A stretch of DNA of 24,481 nt. Origin: an uncultured Selenomonas sp. (GTDB lineage Bacteria > Bacillota > Negativicutes > Selenomonadales > Selenomonadaceae). Numbering within the stretch: the first letter of the stretch is position 1; each line of letters begins with the position of its first letter. The stretch covers positions 1 to 24,481 of the forward strand of contig CAJPRR010000016.1 in the NCBI GenBank assembly GCA_905373085.1. The letters run 5' to 3'. The notes under the pieces are model-generated. The model was given only the letters and a program-made list of their open reading frames with translations. It had not been told where the DNA came from and made no database searches. This document shows, one piece after another, positions 6,858 to 13,294 of this stretch. A program made the position numbers and the translations under genes.

Positions 6858-8744
6858 TTGTTTATCGCCGGTGAATATGACATCATCGTCCTCGGTGCGG
6901 GGCATGCGGGTGTCGAGGCGGCGCTTGCTGCAGCGAAGCTTGGCTGCCGTGCGCTTTTGGCGACGCTTTCCTTGGACAACATTGCGCTCATGCCCTGCAA
7001 TCCCTCTATCGGCGGTCCAGCGAAGAGCCACCTCGTGCGTGAGATCGACGCGCTTGGCGGCGCCATGGCGCTGAACGCCGATGCGGCGGCTCTGCAGTAT
7101 CGCCTGCTGAATACGGGAAAAGGGCCTGCCGTGCATGCTTTGCGTGCACAGGAGGACAAGAAGTTCTATCAATTCTTGATGAAGGAGCGCTGTGAGAAGC
7201 AGGACGGGCTGGAAGTTAGGCAGCTTCTGGCAGAAAAGCTCCTCATCGAGGACGAAGAGGCGAGAGGCGTCGTGGCGGAGACGGGGGAAGCGTATCTCGC
7301 GCGTGCTGTCATTCTCGCGACGGGGACATATCTCAAGGGGCGTATCGTCATCGGCGATCATACGACGAGCGGCGGGCCGAACGGACAGCGTGCTGCAAAG
7401 AAACTGTCGCGCTCTCTTATAGAGAATGGTATCAAGATCATGCGTTTCAAGACGGGTACGCCCGCGCGTCTCGATGCGCGTTCCCTCGACTACGCGAAGA
7501 TGCAGATACAGCCAGGGGATGCACAGGCGCACAGTTTTTCTTTTCTGACGGAGGAGAAGACGCGCGAGCAGCTGCCGTGCTATCTGACGTATACGAACGA
7601 GAAGACGCATGCGATCATTCGGGCGAACATCGCGCGCGCCCCGATGGCAAATGGTATCATCGAAGGTGTCGGTCCGCGCTACTGCCCGTCTATCGAATCG
7701 AAGATCCTGCGCTTCCCCGACAAGGAGCGACACCAGCTCTTTTTGGAGCCGGAGGGATGGCATACGCAGGAAGTCTATGTGCAAGGCATGTCGACGAGCC
7801 TTCCCATAGATGTGCAGGAAGCGTTTTTGCATACGATTCCGGGATTGGAAAAGGCGCGGATCATGCGCCCGGGTTACGCCATCGAGTATGACTGCATCGA
7901 CCCTTTGCAGCTTTTGCCGAGCCTCATGTTCAAGAAGGTACGAGGCCTCTTCTCAGCGGGACAGTCGAACGGCACGTCGGGCTACGAGGAAGCGGCGGCG
8001 CAGGGCTTGATGGCGGGCGTCAATGCCGTGCGTTACGTTCGCGGCGAGAGTCCTTTCATCTTGAGTCGCGCGGAGGCGTATATCGGCGTCCTCATCGACG
8101 ATCTCGTGACGAAGGGGACAGAGGAGCCGTACCGCATGATGACGTCTCGTGCCGAGTATCGTCTGCTGCTGCGCCAGGACAATGCCGACCTGCGCCTGAC
8201 GGAGAAGGGACGCGCCATAGGCCTTGTGGAAGATGTGCGCTGGCAGAGGTTCTTGGCGAAAAAGAATGGTATCATCGAGGCGAGGAAGAAGCTCGATGAT
8301 ACCATCCTTCATCCATCGCTTGAAAATCTCGCTCGCCTTAAAGCGGCGGGACTTGCGCCCATACGCACATCGACGACGCTTGCCGAGCTTCTGCGCCGTC
8401 CCGAGATGAGCTATGGCAAGGCTTGCAGCATCTTCGGCTTGGAGCGTCTGCCATCGGAAATCGAGGAGCAGATCGAGATCGACATCCGCTACGAAGGCTA
8501 TATAAGGAAGCAGAAGGAGCAGGTCGAGCGCTTGGAGCATTTGGAAGCTCGCTGTCTGCCTGCCGATCTCGACTACAGCGCCGTGCCGAGTCTCAGGGAT
8601 GAGGCGCGTGAAAAGCTCGCCGCCGTCCGTCCGCTTTCCGTGGGACAGGCGAGCCGCATATCGGGCGTTTCTCCTGCGGATGTGTCCGTGCTGTTGGTCT
8701 GGCTGGAGCAGGAGCGCCGCCGGAGGAGGCAAGAGGATGTTTGA
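6858..8744 (+). CDS. mnmG: tRNA uridine-5-carboxymethylaminomethyl modification enzyme MnmG
   Basis: MnmG is the FAD- and NADH-dependent partner of MnmE in U34 modification. The 628-residue protein starts MFIAGEYDIIVLGAGHAG, with the FAD-binding GxGxxG at 13-18. It contains conserved NPSIGGPAKSHLVREIDALGG, ATGTYLKGRI, TGTPARLD, a FSAGQSNGTSGYEEAAAQGL segment and the C-terminal helical MnmE-binding domain. TTG 6858 is preferred: GAGGTGGG lies five bases upstream and the start then matches the family. GTG 6843, overlapping the mnmE stop, would add five atypical residues. It overlaps rsmG by 8 bases. A 14-bp perfect inverted repeat lies inside it at 8266-8305. Confidence 0.97.
   Translation: MFIAGEYDIIVLGAGHAGVEAALAAAKLGCRALLATLSLDNIALMPCNPSIGGPAKSHLVREIDALGGAMALNADAAALQYRLLNTGKGPAVHALRAQEDKKFYQFLMKERCEKQDGLEVRQLLAEKLLIEDEEARGVVAETGEAYLARAVILATGTYLKGRIVIGDHTTSGGPNGQRAAKKLSRSLIENGIKIMRFKTGTPARLDARSLDYAKMQIQPGDAQAHSFSFLTEEKTREQLPCYLTYTNEKTHAIIRANIARAPMANGIIEGVGPRYCPSIESKILRFPDKERHQLFLEPEGWHTQEVYVQGMSTSLPIDVQEAFLHTIPGLEKARIMRPGYAIEYDCIDPLQLLPSLMFKKVRGLFSAGQSNGTSGYEEAAAQGLMAGVNAVRYVRGESPFILSRAEAYIGVLIDDLVTKGTEEPYRMMTSRAEYRLLLRQDNADLRLTEKGRAIGLVEDVRWQRFLAKKNGIIEARKKLDDTILHPSLENLARLKAAGLAPIRTSTTLAELLRRPEMSYGKACSIFGLERLPSEIEEQIEIDIRYEGYIRKQKEQVERLEHLEARCLPADLDYSAVPSLRDEAREKLAAVRPLSVGQASRISGVSPADVSVLLVWLEQERRRRRQEDV
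8266..8305. repeat. Perfect 14-bp inverted repeat inside mnmG
   Basis: ATGGTATCATCGAG (8266-8279) and its exact reverse complement CTCGATGATACCAT (8292-8305) enclose a 12-base loop. Both arms contain the over-represented octamer GGTATCAT/ATGATACC. The mRNA could form a strong stem within the coding region; no T run follows. Confidence 0.8.
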
Positions 8745-9453
8745 AGAAGAGCTGGAAAAAGCGGCGTCCTTCTATGGTTTCCCTCTGGAAGCGAACCAAA
8801 TAAGGAAATTTGGCGTTTACTATGCTCTGCTTATCGAATGGAATGCAAAGATGAACCTTACGGCGATCACAGAGCCGCAGGAATTTGCCGTCAAGCATAT
8901 CATTGACTCCTTGACGGCGCTTCGAGGAATCGAGGGCGCGGCTTCCTTCCGTCTCATCGACGTTGGAACGGGCGCGGGGTTCCCGGGCATTCCGCTGAAG
9001 ATCGTGCGGCCTGACATGAAACTCGTGCTTCTTGATTCCTTGAAGAAACGCGTGCATTTTCTTGCTGCAGCTGTAGAAGCGTTGGGACTCAAGGATGTCG
9101 AGTGCCTGCATGGACGCGCGGAGGAGGCGGCGCGGCAGCATGCATTGCGCGAGAGCTTCGATGTCGCTGTCTCGCGTGCCGTAGCGCGTCTTTCCGTACT
9201 TGCCGAGTATCTCCTGCCCTTCGTGCGCCTCGGCGGCAGGGCGATCGCTCTCAAGGGCCTGCACTCGGAAGAGGAGGCGAAAGAGGCGGGGCGAGCCGTA
9301 CAACTTCTCGGAAGTGCGGCGATCGAGGCGATTCCTGTTCGATTGCCGGGTCTTTCGGACAAGCGTGCGGTTCTCGTCATGAAGAAGGAGCGTCTCACGC
9401 CGAAAGAATATCCGCGCAAGGCCGGCAAGCCGGCGAAGGAACCGTTGCTCTGA
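8737..9453 (+). CDS. rsmG: 16S rRNA (guanine-527 N7)-methyltransferase RsmG
   Basis: RsmG (GidB) methylates G527 of 16S rRNA using S-adenosylmethionine; loss gives low-level streptomycin resistance in several bacteria. The 238-residue protein starts MFEEELEKAASFYG and shows the SAM-binding loop DVGTGAGFPG (75-84), the LDSLKKRVHFL segment, the SRAVARL motif, and the C-terminal YPRKAGKPAKEPL typical of the family. ATG 8737 is preceded by CGGAGGAGGCAAG and overlaps the mnmG end by 8 bases, so the genes are probably translationally coupled. Upstream in-frame starts lie inside mnmG and lack homology. Confidence 0.97.
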   Translation: MFEEELEKAASFYGFPLEANQIRKFGVYYALLIEWNAKMNLTAITEPQEFAVKHIIDSLTALRGIEGAASFRLIDVGTGAGFPGIPLKIVRPDMKLVLLDSLKKRVHFLAAAVEALGLKDVECLHGRAEEAARQHALRESFDVAVSRAVARLSVLAEYLLPFVRLGGRAIALKGLHSEEEAKEAGRAVQLLGSAAIEAIPVRLPGLSDKRAVLVMKKERLTPKEYPRKAGKPAKEPLL

Positions 9454-9489
9454 GTCGGCATTAAAGATGCACAGGAAAAAAGACGATAT

Positions 9490-10545
9490 ATGAAAAGACG
9501 GATTTTGAAAGGACGGTGCTCCAAGGTGTGGAAGAAGAAAATCGCGGCTACTTTGAGCGTGGCTTTTTTGGCAAGCAGCCTGACATTTGGTTCGACGGCT
9601 TCGGCATATATCATAGATGTAGGCATGGCGGATCTTGCTGCGAAGGAGAAAGCCGAGAAAGATAAGAAGGAAGCCGCGCAGAAGGCGGAGCAGGAAAAGA
9701 TAGCACGGGAAAAGGCTGCAAGGGAGCAGAGGGCTGCTGCAGAGAAGAGAGCGGAGGCACAGACCGCGCAGTCCAAGAACAAAAACGATGAAAGAAAGCA
9801 GGAGAGCCGGGAGCGCGAGACGCAGAGCAGTCTTCTGCAGGACAAGGCTGTGAATCAGACAGCAAACAAAGCGGACAAGAAGACGAACGATGATGCGGGA
9901 AAAGCGATGGCAGAGGCGGCAAGTGCGAGAGCGCCCATGCAGGACAAGAAAGCAGCTGAGCCGAAGCTTCCCGTGTCGGAGAAGAAGACGAATGCGCTGG
10001 AAGCGCCTGTGCAGAATACGAAAAAAGATGCACCAAAAGCGCCTGTGCAGGAGAAGAAGACAGAAGAGCCGCATAAGGGAAGCGGCGGTCTCAGCAAGAC
10101 CAAGAAGGGATTGGAGAAGGAGCGTTTCCAGGAGCTGCTGCGTGACGGGTCTTTCGTTTACTACATGGATATGAAGAGCGTGCGCTATGTCCCCATCCCG
10201 AACCGACAGGAGAAAATGATCGACGTCTGGGTGAAGCTCAAGCCAAATAGCTTCTCCGATGAGGGATACAGTTCGTCGGGGAAATATTATCTGGAACATT
10301 ACTACATCAACCCGAAGGAAAGGAAGATCCAGTTCCTCTGCGAATTGGAAGTCACGGGAAGGCCGTCGAACGCCATCAAGGAGCGTCCTTACAGTTCGCA
10401 GAATTGGGAAAATCTCGTGCCGGGCAGTGTGGAAGATGACATATATCATGCTGTCGTGAAGCAGGTGAAGAGTTCTTCCGGTCTTGGCGGTTCAATGGCG
10501 CCTTCGGCTTCGGATATCCTCGATATGTTGAATATCGGACTCTGA
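9490..10545 (+). CDS. Secreted coiled-coil protein with a C-terminal globular domain, function unknown
   Basis: I do not recognise a named gene. The 351-residue product begins with a basic N region and a hydrophobic core ending in a likely signal peptidase I site (TASA before Y40), so it should be exported. Residues about 48-120 are Lys/Glu/Ala-rich and look helical or coiled-coil. A Lys/Pro region (about 150-200) has degenerate repeats of the type APVQxxK. The last about 130 residues look folded: FVYYMDMKSVRYVP, IDVWVKLKP, a YYLEHYYINPKERKIQFLCEL strand-rich region, and NWENLVPGS. That pattern recalls small periplasmic surface-adhesin-E-like domains, a weak resemblance only. The ATG at 9490 follows AGGAAAAAAGACGATAT. 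It lies 36 bases after rsmG; no promoter of its own is evident. Confidence 0.8.
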   Translation: MKRRILKGRCSKVWKKKIAATLSVAFLASSLTFGSTASAYIIDVGMADLAAKEKAEKDKKEAAQKAEQEKIAREKAAREQRAAAEKRAEAQTAQSKNKNDERKQESRERETQSSLLQDKAVNQTANKADKKTNDDAGKAMAEAASARAPMQDKKAAEPKLPVSEKKTNALEAPVQNTKKDAPKAPVQEKKTEEPHKGSGGLSKTKKGLEKERFQELLRDGSFVYYMDMKSVRYVPIPNRQEKMIDVWVKLKPNSFSDEGYSSSGKYYLEHYYINPKERKIQFLCELEVTGRPSNAIKERPYSSQNWENLVPGSVEDDIYHAVVKQVKSSSGLGGSMAPSASDILDMLNIGL

Positions 10546-10560
10546 TGCCTTTGAGGAATT

Positions 10561-10632
10561 TGTGGACAAAATATGGATTTATCCACAGAATTCAGTATAA
10601 TTTGGTTCGTATGTGGATAAAAATGTGGATAA
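10561..10632. promoter_or_regulatory. Off-origin cluster of four DnaA boxes
   Basis: Within 72 bp there are TGTGGACAA (10561-10569), TTATCCACA (10579-10587), TGTGGATAA (10612-10620) and TGTGGATAA (10624-10632); three are perfect consensus boxes. The region is about 8.4 kb from dnaA, between the convergent ends of the secreted-protein gene and the AICAR transformylase gene, so it is not an obvious promoter, although a lone TATAAT lies at 10596-10601. It may titrate DnaA or act as an accessory origin element. Confidence 0.8.
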
Positions 10633-10667
10633 ATCATGGAAGATCCGATGGAATGCAACCAAAGCAT

Positions 10668-10710
10668 AAGAAAGGGCTGCCGCATATATTTGCAGCAGCC
10701 CTTTCTTTTT
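10668..10710. terminator. Bidirectional terminator between convergent genes
   Basis: A 13-bp stem, AAGAAAGGGCTGC (10668-10680) with GCAGCCCTTTCTT (10695-10707), is flanked by T-rich sequence on the right and A-rich sequence on the left. It can terminate both the secreted-protein gene (plus) and the AICAR transformylase gene (minus). Confidence 0.9.
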
Positions 10711-10729
10711 GGTCGCATTGCATCCGGTA

Positions 10730-11902
10730 TCAATGGTGGAAGAGACGGATGTGCGTCAACGCCATGAACATGCCATGCTTGTCAGCCGTTTCGATGACAT
10801 TGTCGTCACGTATGGAGCCGCCGCTCTGGGCAACGTAGGAAACGCCGCTCTTGTGAGCGCGTTCGATATTGTCGCCGAAGGGGAAGAAGGCGTCGGAGCC
10901 GAGCGAGACGCCTGTCTGCGTCTTGAGCCATGCCGCTTTCTCTTCGGGCAGGAAAAGGGGCGGCTTCTCCTTGAAGAGGCGCTTCCACTCGTCAGTTCCG
11001 AGGAGATCCATGCATTCATCGGACAGGTATACGTCGATGGCATTGTCGCGGTCGGGACGGCGCACATCGCTCTTGAAGGGAAGCGAGAGAACCTGCGGGC
11101 TTTGTCTCAGATACCAAACGTCCGCCTTGTTTCCCGCGAGGCGCGTGCAATGGACGCGCGACTGCTGTCCGGCGCCGATGCCGATCGCCTGTCCGTCCTT
11201 GGCGTAGCAGACGGAATTGGATTGGGTGTACTTCAAGGTGATGAGGGAGAGCAGCAGGTCGCGTTTGGCGTCTTCGGGCAGATTCTTGTTCTTCGTTGCG
11301 ACATCTTTTAGGCAGTCTTCGGTGATAGCTACATCGTTGCGCTTTTGCTCGAAAGTCACGCCGAAGACAGTCTTCGTTTCCCTTTCCGGAGGAACGTAGG
11401 AAGGATTCATCTGAATGACGAGATAGCTTCCCTTGCGCTTCGTCTTGAGGATTTCGAGCGCCGCTTCGGAATAGGCGGGTGCTATGATGCCGTCGGAAAC
11501 CTCGCGCTTCAGGAAGGAAGCCGTCTGGGCGTCGCACGGGTCGGAGAGGGCGACGAAATCGCCGTACGACGACATGCGGTCTGCACCGCGTGCACGGATG
11601 TAGGCGGTCGCAACGGGAGAAAGCTCGACGCCTTCAACGAAGTACGCCTGCTTCAATGTGTCGGACAGGGGAACGGCGACGGCGGCGCCTGCGGGACTCA
11701 CATGCTTGAAGGAAGCAGCTGCAGGAAGCTTCGTCGCCTCTTTCAGCTCCTGTACGAGCTGCCAGCTGTTCATGGCGTCAAGCAGATTGATGTAGCCGGG
11801 CTTGCCGTTCAAGACCGCAAAAGGGAGGTTTCCTTTTTCCATATAAATACGCGCGGGTTTTTGGTTCGGATTGCAGCCGTATTTCAATTCGAGTTCTTGC
11901 AT
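10730..11902 (-). CDS. purH: AICAR transformylase (PurH-type formyltransferase without the cyclohydrolase domain)
   Basis: This enzyme formylates AICAR (ZMP) with 10-formyltetrahydrofolate in the penultimate step of IMP synthesis. The 390-residue protein is the transformylase part only: YGCNPNQKPARIY at the N terminus, catalytic K66-H67 in SFKHVSPAG, RGADRMSSYGDFVALSDPCD, a GIGAGQQSRV signature and a SGVSYVAQSGGSIRDD region near the C terminus. The N-terminal IMP cyclohydrolase half of normal bifunctional PurH is absent, and nothing replaces it in the window. ATG 11902 follows a strong AAAGGAGAG site. A ZTP riboswitch and terminator control it from upstream, fitting since ZMP is its substrate. 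Confidence 0.92.
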   Translation of the reverse strand: MQELELKYGCNPNQKPARIYMEKGNLPFAVLNGKPGYINLLDAMNSWQLVQELKEATKLPAAASFKHVSPAGAAVAVPLSDTLKQAYFVEGVELSPVATAYIRARGADRMSSYGDFVALSDPCDAQTASFLKREVSDGIIAPAYSEAALEILKTKRKGSYLVIQMNPSYVPPERETKTVFGVTFEQKRNDVAITEDCLKDVATKNKNLPEDAKRDLLLSLITLKYTQSNSVCYAKDGQAIGIGAGQQSRVHCTRLAGNKADVWYLRQSPQVLSLPFKSDVRRPDRDNAIDVYLSDECMDLLGTDEWKRLFKEKPPLFLPEEKAAWLKTQTGVSLGSDAFFPFGDNIERAHKSGVSYVAQSGGSIRDDNVIETADKHGMFMALTHIRLFHH

Positions 11903-11937
11903 CGGATTCTCTCCTTTATATGAGTTGTTGTGAAATC

Positions 11938-11984
11938 AAAAAAGACCGTGGGCATACTGAACCATTGAGGCTGCCCGGACGGTC
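11938..11984 (-). terminator. Riboswitch-controlled terminator upstream of purH
   Basis: On the minus strand GACCGT...GGGCA (left arm within 11984-11972) pairs with TGCCC-ACGGTC (11954-11944), followed by six T residues (11943-11938). The left arm uses the same CCGTC and GGGCA bases that form the riboswitch pseudoknot, so ligand-bound RNA and terminator should exclude each other. Confidence 0.85.
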
Positions 11985-12041
11985 GGCTCTTCCTGCTGCA
12001 CTTCCTTGTGGTCGTCCACTTCCGTCAGTTATGCAGCACTG
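11970..12041 (-). ncRNA. ZTP/ZMP riboswitch (pfl motif) aptamer controlling purH
   Basis: Read on the minus strand, P1 pairs GCTGCA (12037-12032) with TGCAGC (12000-11995). Inside it is AACTGACGGAAGTGG, a P2 hairpin GTGG-ACGA-CCAC (12019-12008), then a linker and GACCGTCCGGGCAGCC. GACGG (12026-12022) pairs with CCGTC (11982-11978) as the pseudoknot. This is the two-subdomain architecture and CCGYCNGGGCA core of the pfl/ZTP class, known to sense ZTP and ZMP and switch on one-carbon and purine genes such as purH. The predicted transcript start (about 12039) coincides with the aptamer start. Confidence 0.88.
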
Positions 12042-12045
12042 TTTC

Positions 12046-12074
12046 AATGTATCATTCCCTTTCTTTTTTGTCAA
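12046..12074 (-). promoter_or_regulatory. Promoter of the riboswitch-purH transcript
   Basis: On the minus strand -35 TTGACA (12074-12069), a 17-base spacer and -10 TACATT (12051-12046) form a near-consensus sigma-A promoter placed just before the ZTP aptamer. Confidence 0.87.
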
Positions 12075-12099
12075 GTACGTTTATTTCCCAGCTCTGATG

Positions 12100-12108
12100 T
12101 GGTATGAT
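12100..12108 (+). promoter_or_regulatory. Extended -10 promoter for pfkA
   Basis: TGG-TATGAT is an extended -10 element about 70 bases upstream of pfkA; the -35 region (TTTATT) is poor. It diverges from the purH promoter with little space between them. Confidence 0.55.
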
Positions 12109-12176
12109 GTAAGAAAGGTTTTACTTTGATCGGGTGAGCGAGGCTTTCCCGTCATGGGTATGGGAGGGATTTTACG

Positions 12177-13139
12177 ATGTTGAATTGTATCGGCGTCTTG
12201 ACGAGCGGCGGCGACAGTCCCGGCATGAACGCGACGACGCGTGCTGTCGTGCGCACGGCGCTCTTCGAGGGTGCAGAGGTGTGGGGCATCCATAACGGCT
12301 ATCGCGGCATCTTGGACGGGGAGATGTTCAAGATGGAGAGGAAGGATGTCGGCGACATCATCCAGCGCGGCGGCACGTTCCTCGGCACGGCTCGCTGCCA
12401 TCGCTTCATGACGCCTGAAGGCCGTGCAGAGGCGTATGAGAAGCTCAAGGAGAAGGGCATTGAAGGACTCGTCATCATCGGCGGGGACGGCAGTCTGCGC
12501 GGTGCGTCTCTCTTGAGCGAGGAGCACGGCATTCCCATCGTGGGGCTTCCGGGGACGATCGACAACGACGTTTGGGGTACGGACTATACGATCGGCAGCG
12601 ATACGGCAGCGAATACGATCATCGATGCCATCAACAAGCTGCGCGATACGGCGTCGGCGCATCGCCGCGTCGTCGTCTTGGAGGTCATGGGAAGGCATTG
12701 CGGCTGGCTCGCGCTGATGAGCGGCATTTCGGGCGGTGCGGAATATATCCTCGTGCCCGAAGAGGACTTTGATCTCGAAGAAATCAGCAACGAGATCAAG
12801 GAAGCTTATAAGAAAGGAAAGCGTTATATCCTCATCGTTGTCGCCGAGGGTGCAGGAAGCGGCATCGAGGTTGGCAATTTCATTGCCGAGCATACGGAGA
12901 TTGAGACGCGCGTTTCGGTTCTCGGTCACATCCAGCGCGGCGGCACGCCGTCTGTCATCGACCGCGTGAAGGCGAGCCAGCTTGGCGAGAGGGCGGCTCT
13001 TGCGATTCTCTCGGGTCTTTCCAACGTCGTTTTTGGTTTCCATCGTGGCAATGTCGTCGCCATCGACTTGCACGACGCCGTGACAAACAAGAAGAAGCTC
13101 GATCCTGAATATATGCGCCTTGCCAAGGTTTTGGCATAG
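12177..13139 (+). CDS. pfkA: ATP-dependent 6-phosphofructokinase
   Basis: PfkA phosphorylates fructose 6-phosphate to the 1,6-bisphosphate, the committing step of glycolysis, and is usually an allosteric tetramer. The 320-residue protein has TSGGDSPGMN at 9-18, GGDGS at 102-106 (glycine after the aspartate marks the ATP-using rather than pyrophosphate-using type), catalytic PGTIDND at 125-131, MGRHCGWLA, and GHIQRGGTPS. Length is standard. GGGAGGGA at 12162-12169 is the ribosome binding site. It is a monocistronic gene with its own promoter and terminator, divergent from purH. Glycolytic PfkA is not a usual member of the origin cluster. Confidence 0.97.
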   Translation: MLNCIGVLTSGGDSPGMNATTRAVVRTALFEGAEVWGIHNGYRGILDGEMFKMERKDVGDIIQRGGTFLGTARCHRFMTPEGRAEAYEKLKEKGIEGLVIIGGDGSLRGASLLSEEHGIPIVGLPGTIDNDVWGTDYTIGSDTAANTIIDAINKLRDTASAHRRVVVLEVMGRHCGWLALMSGISGGAEYILVPEEDFDLEEISNEIKEAYKKGKRYILIVVAEGAGSGIEVGNFIAEHTEIETRVSVLGHIQRGGTPSVIDRVKASQLGERAALAILSGLSNVVFGFHRGNVVAIDLHDAVTNKKKLDPEYMRLAKVLA

Positions 13140-13150
13140 GGACGAAGCAG

Positions 13151-13187
13151 AAGAAGGAGCCTCCTTTGCGGGAAGCTCCTTCTTTTT
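13151..13187 (+). terminator. Terminator of pfkA
   Basis: AAGAAGGAGC (13151-13160) pairs perfectly with GCTCCTTCTT (13175-13184), running into a five-T tract. It lies 11 bases after the pfkA stop. Confidence 0.88.
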
Positions 13188-13198
13188 CTATGTTTGCA

Positions 13199-13214
13199 TG
13201 TTTCACGTGAAACA
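13199..13214. promoter_or_regulatory. parS centromere-like site 1
   Basis: TGTTTCACGTGAAACA is a perfect 16-bp parS palindrome, the ParB-binding site conserved across bacteria; palindromy extends one base further on each side. It lies between pfkA and metH, 73 bp from parS site 2. Confidence 0.97.
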
Positions 13215-13271
13215 TCGCTTTCTTTGCAGTTGATGGTTCGTGGCATATCGTGATTCTTTTCAGCGTCTGGG

Positions 13272-13287
13272 TGTTTCACGTGAAACA
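13272..13287. promoter_or_regulatory. parS centromere-like site 2
   Basis: A second perfect TGTTTCACGTGAAACA, just beyond the 3' end of metH. Together with site 1 it forms a close pair that could nucleate ParB loading about 3 kb from the parAB genes. Confidence 0.97.
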
Positions 13288-13294
13288 TTGTGCC

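Noticed and set aside
9454..9489. Promoter for the secreted-protein gene
   Set aside because: The 36-bp gap has no acceptable -10/-35 pair, so transcription from rsmG or from a site inside rsmG is more likely.
8593..10449. 618-codon open frame on the minus strand across rsmG and the secreted-protein gene
   Set aside because: It spans two plus-strand genes with good starts and family motifs; the product is low-complexity Leu/Arg and lacks a ribosome binding site.
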